From the NCBI RefSeq assembly GCF_000621605.1, contig NZ_JHXX01000001.1, positions 124,001 to 188,000 on the forward strand: DNA of 64,000 bases, written 5' to 3'. The notes under the pieces were generated by a model, which saw only the letters and a program-made list of their open reading frames with translations, was not told the origin of the DNA and ran no database searches. The DNA is from Butyrivibrio sp. MC2021 (lineage in GTDB: Bacteria; Bacillota; Clostridia; Lachnospirales; Lachnospiraceae). The position numbers were made by a program, and so were the translations under genes. Shown here piece after piece: positions 16,582 to 23,667 of this stretch (its first letter is position 1; each line of letters begins with the position of its first letter).

Positions 16582-18870
16582 ATGGCGCAGCAATTTGACG
16601 ACGGAAAAATTGAAGCCATTGAGGAGTTTCAGAGCCCGAATGTGCTGTATGAGGGACTTATTCAGAGGGTGAGAAAATATCACCCCTCTGATGATATCTC
16701 ACTTATCGAGAAGGCATACCAGCTGGCTAATGATGCTCACAAGGATCAGAGACGCAAATCGGGTGAACCATATATCATTCACCCTCTTTGTGTTGCAATA
16801 ATTCTGGCCGACCTTGAGATGGATAAGGAAACTCTGGCGGCGGGGCTTCTTCATGATGTCGTTGAGGACACCATTCTTACCAAGGAAGAGATAGAGGCTT
16901 CCTTTGGTGCCGATGTTGCGCTTTTGGTTGACGGTGTTACCAAACTGACAGCTTTGCAGTTGTCTTCGGATTCACACGATAATACCAATAAAACTCAGGA
17001 ACAGATCGATATGCAGGCTCAGAACCTGCGTAAGATGTTCCTTGCCATGGCAAAAGATATCCGTGTAATCCTTATCAAGCTGGCGGACAGACTTCACAAT
17101 ATGAGAACTCTTACTCATATGCCTCCGGAGAAACAGCAGAGGATTGCCCAGGAAACCCTCGATATTTATTCACCTATCGCATCAAGACTCGGTATCAGCA
17201 GAATCAAGGTTGAGCTTGATGACCTTTCTCTTAAATACCTTAAGCCGGACGTTTATTATGAGCTGGTTGAGAAGGTTGCTCAGCGTAAGAGCGAGAGAGA
17301 AAAATATGTAGAGGATATCTGCGAGAATGTAAGAGCATCCATCAAAGAAGCAGGTATCGTGGGCGAAGTAAACGGAAGAGTTAAGCATTTCTTTAGTATT
17401 TACAAGAAAATGCGCAATCAGAACAAGACTCTGGACCAGATTTACGATCTTTTCGCCATTAGAATTATCGTTGAAACAGTGAAGGACTGTTATGCGGCTC
17501 TGGGCGTTATCCATGAGATGTACAAGCCCATACCGGGTAGATTCAAGGATTATATCGCAATGCCCAAGCCCAACATGTACCAGTCTTTACATACAACACT
17601 GATTGGCCAGACCGGACAGCCTTTTGAGATTCAGATCAGAACCTATGACATGCATAGGGCTGCTGAATACGGTATCGCTGCTCACTGGAAGTACAAAGAG
17701 ACTTCTGACGGCAAGAAGGCTGAAAATGGTGAAGAAGAGAAGCTTATCTGGCTTCGTCAGATTCTTGAATGGCAACAGGACATGTCAGATAACCAGGAGT
17801 TTATGACTCTGCTGAAGTCTGACCTTAACCTTTTCTCAGAGGATGTATATTGCTTTACTCCTACCGGTGAGGTTAAGAATCTTCCTGCAGGTTCCACACC
17901 TATTGATTTTGCCTACAGTGTACACAGTGCCGTAGGTAACAAGATGATCGGAGCCAAGGTTAACGGCAAACTTGTTCCCATTGATTACAAGATTCAGAAC
18001 GGTGACCGAATTGAGATCATCACCAGCCAGAATTCCAGGGGACCCAGCAGAGACTGGCTTGCCATTGCAAGGGCTTCATCAACCAAGAACAAAATCAATC
18101 AGTGGTTCAGAAATGAATTTAAAGAAGAGAATATCTCCAAGGGCCGTGATCTTTTGATCGAATATTGCAGAAGTAAGGGAATAGACCTTTTTGCTATTTC
18201 CAAGCCGGAGATTCAGAATATTGTTATAAAGAAGTATGGCTTCCATGACTGGAATGCTGTACTGGCTGCGGTTGGACACGGCGGACTTAAGGAAGGACAG
18301 GTCATCAACAAGATGCTTGAGCTCGGAGAAAAGGAGCACAAGCGCAATATCACCGATGAAGAGGTTCTTGCTGCAGTTGCCGAATCCAATGTTACACCTC
18401 AGATCTCAGGACATGATAATGCCATTATAGTTAAGGGCGTCCATGACGTTGCGGTTCGTTTTTCCAAGTGCTGCAACCCTGTTCCCGGTGATGAGATCTG
18501 CGGATTTGTCACAAGAGGTCGTGGCGTCTCCATCCACAGAAGAGACTGCGTCAATGTTATCAAGATGCAGGAAGAGGATAAGACAAGGCTTATCGAAGCC
18601 AAGTGGCAACAGGAGACCTCCGGAGACGGCAAGTACGCCGCCACCATCAAGATATTTGCCAACAACAGATCGGGACTTCTTGCGGATGTATCAAGAACCC
18701 TTTCTGAGAAGAATATTGATATTCTTTCCATGAACACCAGAACCAGCAAGCAGGGGCTTGCCACCATGGAGACTTCCTTCCAGGTATCTTCAAGGGATCA
18801 GCTCCGTGACATCGTTGAGAAGATCAGGCAGATCGACTCTGTTATCGACATTGAAAGGACAACAGGCTGA
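16582..18870 (+). CDS. relA: bifunctional (p)ppGpp synthetase/hydrolase
   Basis: Rel/SpoT-type long RSH protein, 762 residues. The order is: HD hydrolase domain (about 40-190) with the intact metal motif LLHDVVEDT; synthetase domain (about 240-350) with RFKDYIAMPKPNMYQSLHT and EIQIRT; TGS domain (about 400-460) with FTPTGEVKNLPAGSTPIDFAY; a helical/zinc-finger-like region with FSKCCNPVPGD; and a C-terminal ACT domain. Both activities look intact, so it should make and degrade the stringent alarmone. Its product pool affects GTP and hence CodY, encoded at 30332. The stop overlaps the start of the next gene by one base. Confidence 0.96.
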   Translation: MAQQFDDGKIEAIEEFQSPNVLYEGLIQRVRKYHPSDDISLIEKAYQLANDAHKDQRRKSGEPYIIHPLCVAIILADLEMDKETLAAGLLHDVVEDTILTKEEIEASFGADVALLVDGVTKLTALQLSSDSHDNTNKTQEQIDMQAQNLRKMFLAMAKDIRVILIKLADRLHNMRTLTHMPPEKQQRIAQETLDIYSPIASRLGISRIKVELDDLSLKYLKPDVYYELVEKVAQRKSEREKYVEDICENVRASIKEAGIVGEVNGRVKHFFSIYKKMRNQNKTLDQIYDLFAIRIIVETVKDCYAALGVIHEMYKPIPGRFKDYIAMPKPNMYQSLHTTLIGQTGQPFEIQIRTYDMHRAAEYGIAAHWKYKETSDGKKAENGEEEKLIWLRQILEWQQDMSDNQEFMTLLKSDLNLFSEDVYCFTPTGEVKNLPAGSTPIDFAYSVHSAVGNKMIGAKVNGKLVPIDYKIQNGDRIEIITSQNSRGPSRDWLAIARASSTKNKINQWFRNEFKEENISKGRDLLIEYCRSKGIDLFAISKPEIQNIVIKKYGFHDWNAVLAAVGHGGLKEGQVINKMLELGEKEHKRNITDEEVLAAVAESNVTPQISGHDNAIIVKGVHDVAVRFSKCCNPVPGDEICGFVTRGRGVSIHRRDCVNVIKMQEEDKTRLIEAKWQQETSGDGKYAATIKIFANNRSGLLADVSRTLSEKNIDILSMNTRTSKQGLATMETSFQVSSRDQLRDIVEKIRQIDSVIDIERTTG

Positions 18871-19538
18871 TGAGCAAAGGGAATTTACAGGTCGGTGCAT
18901 TGACTCTCGGAATGGTAGGCACCAATTGCTATTTCGTTTTTGATGAAAGTAAGAGCTTTGAGGATGGAAAAAAGCATGTGATCTTTTTTGATCCTGCCGA
19001 TAAGGGGGATCTTATTTATAACAAGCTTACAGAAAAGGGCTTTGTGATTGATCTTATTCTTTTAACCCATGGTCATTTTGATCATATCGGCGGCGCCGAA
19101 AAGCTTCGTGAACTTACAGGAGCCAGGATCGGAGCCCATGAGAAGGAAATGGCGATGTGTAAGGATCCTTACCTGAACCTTTCCAATGATTACGGAATGC
19201 ATCTTTCCATCGTTCCTGACGATTTTTACAGGGACGGTGAAGTGATAGAGGCTGCAGGCATGAAATGCAAGGTTATTTTTACACCCGGACATACTTCCGG
19301 AGGATGCTGCTATTACTTTGAGGATGCGGGAATCCTTATCTGCGGAGATACGCTTTTTGAGGAATCCGTGGGCAGAACTGATTTCCCCACCAGCTCCACC
19401 AGCGAGCTGATCCGCTCTATTCGTGAAAAGCTGTTTGTTCTTCCCGATGATACCTATTGTTATCCGGGACATGGGGAAATGACCACCATAGGGCATGAGA
19501 GATTGTATAATCCCTTCTGCGGTGAGGAGTACTTATAA
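18870..19538 (+). CDS. MBL-fold metallo-hydrolase (glyoxalase II-like)
   Basis: A 222-residue zinc hydrolase of the metallo-beta-lactamase fold. Metal ligands are visible as THGHFDHIGG (HxHxDH), PGHTSGG, CGDTLF and PGHGEMT. The small size and the absence of an extra domain fit the glyoxalase II/YcbL group. The substrate is unknown. The start overlaps the rel stop by one base (TGATG), so translation is coupled; this linkage to rel is frequent in clostridia and is probably genomic tradition rather than shared pathway. A hairpin follows at 19551. Confidence 0.9.
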   Translation: MSKGNLQVGALTLGMVGTNCYFVFDESKSFEDGKKHVIFFDPADKGDLIYNKLTEKGFVIDLILLTHGHFDHIGGAEKLRELTGARIGAHEKEMAMCKDPYLNLSNDYGMHLSIVPDDFYRDGEVIEAAGMKCKVIFTPGHTSGGCCYYFEDAGILICGDTLFEESVGRTDFPTSSTSELIRSIREKLFVLPDDTYCYPGHGEMTTIGHERLYNPFCGEEYL

Positions 19539-19550
19539 AAACTATGAGAA

Positions 19551-19579
19551 AAAGGTCTATGTTGAGTGCATAGGCCTTT
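19551..19579 (+). terminator. hairpin between the MBL hydrolase and hemZ
   Basis: Arms AAAGGTCTATG (19551-19561) and CATAGGCCTTT (19569-19579) pair over 11 bp with one G-U around a 7-base loop. There is no U-tract, so it may be a weak terminator or an mRNA processing or stability element before hemZ. Confidence 0.45.
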
Positions 19580-19607
19580 AACTATCTTTAAATACAGGAG
19601 TAAACAG

Positions 19608-21137
19608 ATGCAGGTTATTTATATCAGTGAAGACAAATTCCAATATGATATCCATTCACTTTTTAAGGCCTTTTATCCCACTGATACAGTTCGAATGATC
19701 ATAGGAAAGCCCGGCGACAATCCGGAAAAAGAGAAGGATATATCAGAGGGTGATGAAATATCATTTGTTGAATATACAGAGAATAGTATCAAAGTAAAGG
19801 TTTCTGAGAATCTTTCAGATGAAAAGGAATTCCTTGATATCTCTAAGGGCGAGGGAAGTGTTTCCACTGACGGAAGCAAGGGAAGCCTTGATAATTCCAA
19901 GAATACACTGAAAAAGCTTCTTTATACTCTTTTATCAGAGAAAACAGGAAAAAAGCTTCCCTGGGGAAACCTTACAGGCATAAGACCCACGAGAATTGCC
20001 ATGAATCTTGTGGATAAGGATAGAAGCGATGAGGAAATTGCTGATTACATGAAGTCCATGTATTTTGTCAGCGATGAGAAGATTGACCTCAGTATCAGGA
20101 TAGCAAGAAGAGAGAAGGAGATTCTGAAGGATATTGATTACGAGAACGGTTACAGCCTCTATATCGGTATTCCTTTCTGCCCCACAACCTGTCTGTACTG
20201 TTCATTTACTTCTTATCCCATTGGAGCATACAAGAACATTGTAGATGATTACCTCACCTGCCTTGAAAAAGAGATAGATTACGTCGCTGAGGCTTTTGCC
20301 GGGAAGACTCTTGATACCATTTATATCGGCGGAGGAACTCCCACAACTCTTTTACCCCATCAGATAGACAGACTTCTTGGCTATGTTCATGAAAAACTTG
20401 ATACATCAAAGGTCAAGGAACTCACTGTTGAGTCCGGCAGACCTGATTCCATAACAAGGGAAAAGCTGCAGGCCATGAAGAGACAGGGCTGCACCAGAAT
20501 TTCCGTAAATCCTCAGACCATGAGAGATGAGACCTTAAAACTCATCGGAAGACAGCACAATGTGGCCCAGCTCATCGAGTCCTTCCATATGGCAAGAGAA
20601 GAGGGCTTTGATAATATCAATATGGATATAATCCTTGGACTTCCGGGAGAGACAGCTGATGATGTTCGCTACACAATGGATGAGATAAAGAAGCTTGATC
20701 CCGACGATCTGACAGTACATTCACTGGCGATCAAGAGGGGATCCAGACTTGCTGAGATCCTTAAGGAGAAGGAGATCAGAGGTTTCTCCGGAAAAGGAGA
20801 TGTGGCTGACTTTAATAATACTGAAGAGATGATGAGAATTGCTGCATCCGGTGCTCATGATATGGGGCTGGAGCCTTATTATCTGTACAGACAGAAGAAT
20901 ATCAGCGGAAACTTTGAGAATACCGGCTATGCCAGAAAAGGGAAAGCAGGTATCTATAATATTCTGATAAATGAAGAAGTTCAGTCAATTGTTGCCCTTG
21001 GTGCAGGCACCGTTACCAAGAGAGTTTTCGGCTACGACGGCAGGATCGAAAGATGCGACAATGTCAAGGATGTGAAGCTTTACATGGATCAGATAGAGGA
21101 TATGATCAATAGAAAGCGTGAACTATTTAACGTTTAA
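19608..21137 (+). CDS. hemZ: radical SAM coproporphyrinogen III oxidase-like protein HemZ
   Basis: A 509-residue radical SAM protein. The Fe-S motif CPTTCLYC lies at Cys191, Cys195 and Cys198, followed by YIGGGTPTTL and an SVNPQTM segment typical of the HemN/HemZ family. An ~170-residue N-terminal domain distinguishes HemZ from plain HemN. The likely role is oxygen-independent oxidation of coproporphyrinogen III, or a related heme/chaperone step; family members vary, so the exact reaction is not certain. The start at 19608 follows CAGGAG and matches the family's usual MQVIYIS opening. It follows the MBL gene by about 70 bases containing a hairpin. Confidence 0.88.
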   Translation: MQVIYISEDKFQYDIHSLFKAFYPTDTVRMIIGKPGDNPEKEKDISEGDEISFVEYTENSIKVKVSENLSDEKEFLDISKGEGSVSTDGSKGSLDNSKNTLKKLLYTLLSEKTGKKLPWGNLTGIRPTRIAMNLVDKDRSDEEIADYMKSMYFVSDEKIDLSIRIARREKEILKDIDYENGYSLYIGIPFCPTTCLYCSFTSYPIGAYKNIVDDYLTCLEKEIDYVAEAFAGKTLDTIYIGGGTPTTLLPHQIDRLLGYVHEKLDTSKVKELTVESGRPDSITREKLQAMKRQGCTRISVNPQTMRDETLKLIGRQHNVAQLIESFHMAREEGFDNINMDIILGLPGETADDVRYTMDEIKKLDPDDLTVHSLAIKRGSRLAEILKEKEIRGFSGKGDVADFNNTEEMMRIAASGAHDMGLEPYYLYRQKNISGNFENTGYARKGKAGIYNILINEEVQSIVALGAGTVTKRVFGYDGRIERCDNVKDVKLYMDQIEDMINRKRELFNV

Positions 21138-21278
21138 TTAATAACGATTGAATAATTATTCGCAATTTTAGGAACTGAATTATTTTTAAAACGAAGAAAT
21201 GGCTTAATCTAGCGGTTTTGCAGAAACTAATAATCATAAATACAGTACCCCTCTTTGCACTAAAACACTTCTCAAATA

Positions 21279-21354
21279 TTGCTATTACTTGTGCACTATG
21301 CTATAATGTTGTCAAAAATATAACGATATCTATATTTAAACATTTAGAGATATC
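21279..21354 (+). promoter_or_regulatory. promoter and leader hairpin of the 21369 operon
   Basis: TTGCTA (21279-21284) and TGC-TATAAT (TATAAT 21302-21307) are 17 bases apart. In the ~55-base leader, GATATCT (21325-21331) and AGATATC (21348-21354) can pair, ending a few bases before the AAGGAGG ribosome site. The remaining spacer after hemZ is A+T-rich and contains no gene I can recognise. Confidence 0.55.
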
Positions 21355-21368
21355 ACAAGGAGGTTTAT

Positions 21369-22490
21369 ATGCTATTTCAACTGTACGGCAATAGCGGTGC
21401 AATGCAACTGATCGGTTGGGTTTTAGTATTCGTGGGACTTATTCTCATGAACGAAATCGGTCGTAGAACAAAACAGGGTGGTATTTTAGTATTTGTTATC
21501 ATCCCATGTATTCTTACTGTTTATTTCATCCTCGCTCATCTTGGTATGTTCGGAGGAAAAGAAAATCCAACTGTTGCTTTCATGGATGGCTGGTTCCACT
21601 ATTTCAAGCTGTACGCTGCTGATATAGGTTGCGTAGGTTTCATGATGATCAAGTACAAATGGGGCATCGGCAAGGAAAAATGGTTTGCATGGTTCCCTTG
21701 GTTCATCGTTGCAGCCAACATTCTTATCGCTGTAGTTTCCGATCTTGAGTCTGCTTTCGCAGCTCTTTCCATCACTGGCAACTTCTCAGGTGCTTGGTGG
21801 GCATCCAACGAGGGTGTATTCATCTATGGTGGATGGTGGAACATCGTTAACGCAATCGCTGGTCTTATCAATATCTTCTGTATGACAGGTTGCGTACACC
21901 TTTATTCTTCAAAGGACAAGAATCACGCCGATATGCTTTGGCCTGATATGTGCGTATGGTTCATAGTAGCTTATGATGTTTGGAACTTTGAGTACACATA
22001 CCTCAACCTTCCTACACATTCATGGTACTGCGGTGTTGCACTTCTTCTTGCTCCTACATTTGCTAACGCATTCTGGAACAAGGGTGCATGGATCCAGAAC
22101 CGTGCCAATACTCTTGCAATCTGGTGTATGTGGGCTCAGGTAGTACCTGCATTCCAGCTTAGCTCCAGATTCCAGGCATCTCTTCCTTCAGTTTACGGCG
22201 GAGCAACTGAGGCAGGAATTTCAACAATGGACCTTTACGAGAAGGCCATTGCTATTTATAATAATCAGCAGGGCAAGACTGCAGCCGCAGGTCAGGCAAT
22301 TGCTGAGATGGGAATCACTGCAAATCCTACAGCACAGGGTGTTGTAGCTATTCTCTCCATTGCAGTTAACGTGATCTGTATTGCAGAAATAATAAAGAGA
22401 TCATGCAAGCTTGGAAAGAATCCTTATGCTAACGAAGTATTCACAGATACTAAGGACTTCCAGATTGCACTCGAGCGTGCGGAGAGATAA
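21369..22490 (+). CDS. multi-spanning membrane protein (DUF5692-like)
   Basis: A 373-residue integral membrane protein with about eight or nine hydrophobic segments and unusually many Trp, Phe and Tyr residues. Conserved-looking polar features within the membrane region include SDLES, ASNEGVFIYGGWWN, DVWNFEYTYLN and the loop THSWYCG. I believe it belongs to the uncharacterised DUF5692 group, but this is from memory of the pattern. There is no ATPase or binding-protein partner. Its stop overlaps the hypB start by one base, so it is translationally coupled to a nickel-insertion GTPase; a role in nickel uptake or hydrogenase/redox metabolism is inferred from that alone. The start has a strong AAGGAGG site. 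Confidence 0.65.
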   Translation: MLFQLYGNSGAMQLIGWVLVFVGLILMNEIGRRTKQGGILVFVIIPCILTVYFILAHLGMFGGKENPTVAFMDGWFHYFKLYAADIGCVGFMMIKYKWGIGKEKWFAWFPWFIVAANILIAVVSDLESAFAALSITGNFSGAWWASNEGVFIYGGWWNIVNAIAGLINIFCMTGCVHLYSSKDKNHADMLWPDMCVWFIVAYDVWNFEYTYLNLPTHSWYCGVALLLAPTFANAFWNKGAWIQNRANTLAIWCMWAQVVPAFQLSSRFQASLPSVYGGATEAGISTMDLYEKAIAIYNNQQGKTAAAGQAIAEMGITANPTAQGVVAILSIAVNVICIAEIIKRSCKLGKNPYANEVFTDTKDFQIALERAER

Positions 22491-23158
22491 TGGATAATAT
22501 CAGAGTAATTGAAGTAAAAAGAAGTATTTTTGAGAGCAACGATCAGGATGCCGATAAGCTCAGAGGAGAACTTAAGGAGAGCAAGACATTTCTTCTCAAC
22601 CTTATGTCTTCACCGGGATCAGGTAAGACCACAACCCTTACCAGAACTATCGAGCTTTTGAAGGACAAGTACAGAATCGGTGTAATGGAAGCGGACATCG
22701 ATTCAGATGTGGATGCAAGAACAATTGCAGCTACAGGAGTTAAGTCTATTCAGCTTCATACCGGTGGTATGTGCCATCTTGATGCCGACATGACAAGACA
22801 GGGAATTAAGGAGCTTGGCGTTGAGGATGTAGATTTTGCTATCCTTGAGAATGTTGGTAACCTTGTTTGCCCTGCTGAGTTTGACACGGGCAGCACCAAG
22901 AATGCCATGATCCTGTCAGTTCCCGAGGGACATGATAAGCCTCTTAAATACCCACTTATGTTCTCCATTTGTGACGTGGTACTCATTAACAAGATAGATG
23001 TTATGCCTTACTTTGATTTCGATCTTGAGAAATGTAAGGAGAATATCTTATTCCGTAATCCCAAGGCCAAGATCATTCCTATCTGCGCCAAGACCGGCGA
23101 AGGTATGCAGGAATGGGCTGACTGGCTTGCGGAGAATATTGAGGAAGCAATTAAGTAA
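22490..23158 (+). CDS. hypB: nickel-insertion GTPase HypB
   Basis: HypB, 222 residues, is the SIMIBI GTPase that with HypA delivers nickel to [NiFe]-hydrogenase and, in some bacteria, urease. The P-loop is SSPGSGKTT, the switch region has ADIDSDVDA, the metal-binding Cys-His pair is in GGMCHLDADM, a further Cys lies in GNLVCPAEFD, and NKIDVMPYF is the guanine motif. The N-terminal CxxCGC and His-rich stretch of some homologues is absent. It starts within the stop of the preceding membrane gene. A strong terminator hairpin separates it from hypA. No hydrogenase structural gene lies in the window. Confidence 0.94.
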   Translation: MDNIRVIEVKRSIFESNDQDADKLRGELKESKTFLLNLMSSPGSGKTTTLTRTIELLKDKYRIGVMEADIDSDVDARTIAATGVKSIQLHTGGMCHLDADMTRQGIKELGVEDVDFAILENVGNLVCPAEFDTGSTKNAMILSVPEGHDKPLKYPLMFSICDVVLINKIDVMPYFDFDLEKCKENILFRNPKAKIIPICAKTGEGMQEWADWLAENIEEAIK

Positions 23159-23188
23159 TTAGGTAATTATTTAAGCATGAGACATGAG

Positions 23189-23248
23189 AATCCGTGTGAT
23201 AAACATGGGGAAGTTTATCCTTACCCTATGCTATCACGCGGATTTTTT
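23189..23248 (+). terminator. terminator-like hairpin between hypB and hypA
   Basis: Arms AATCCGTGTGATA (23189-23201) and TATCACGCGGATT (23231-23243) pair over 13 bp with one mismatch compensated by G-U, with an inner CATGGGG/CCCTATG helix, and are followed by TTTTT. It should stop most transcripts after hypB, so hypA would depend on read-through or its own start. Confidence 0.75.
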
Positions 23249-23289
23249 AACGGTATTCATAATTATACATTCGGAGTAAGTGAAAAAGT

Positions 23290-23634
23290 ATGCATGAATT
23301 AGGTGTTGTTTTTCGCATAATAGATGATCTTACGGAAGTAGGAAAAGAGAATGAGCTGGAGAAAATCCATTCAGTAACGCTCCAGCTTGGAGAAGTATCG
23401 GGCGTAGTGCCTTCTCTTTTACAGGATGCCTGGAAATGGGCCGCAGCAAGAACTGAACTTATGAAGGACTCGGAGCTTATTATCGAGACACTTCCTGCAG
23501 TTACCTTCTGCGAAGACTGTAAGACTGAATATGATACGGTGGCAAATGGCAAGATTTGCCCCAATTGTGGCAGTGAACATACGTATCTCCTTAAGGGGAA
23601 CGAGTTTATGATAAAAGAAATTGCAGCCACGTAA
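23290..23634 (+). CDS. hypA: nickel metallochaperone HypA
   Basis: HypA, 114 residues. It begins with the nickel-binding MHE motif and has the zinc site of two CxxC pairs (CEDC ... CPNC) near residues 77-97, as in the family. It partners HypB in nickel insertion. The start at 23290 is fixed by the MHE requirement; the ribosome site GGAG is about 11 bases upstream, rather far. It follows the terminator at 23189-23248 and precedes the large Fe-S flavoprotein by 33 bases, so these two are probably cotranscribed. Confidence 0.94.
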   Translation: MHELGVVFRIIDDLTEVGKENELEKIHSVTLQLGEVSGVVPSLLQDAWKWAAARTELMKDSELIIETLPAVTFCEDCKTEYDTVANGKICPNCGSEHTYLLKGNEFMIKEIAAT

Positions 23635-23667
23635 ACTTATTTTATTGAAAGGCTATGGTAGGAAGAT

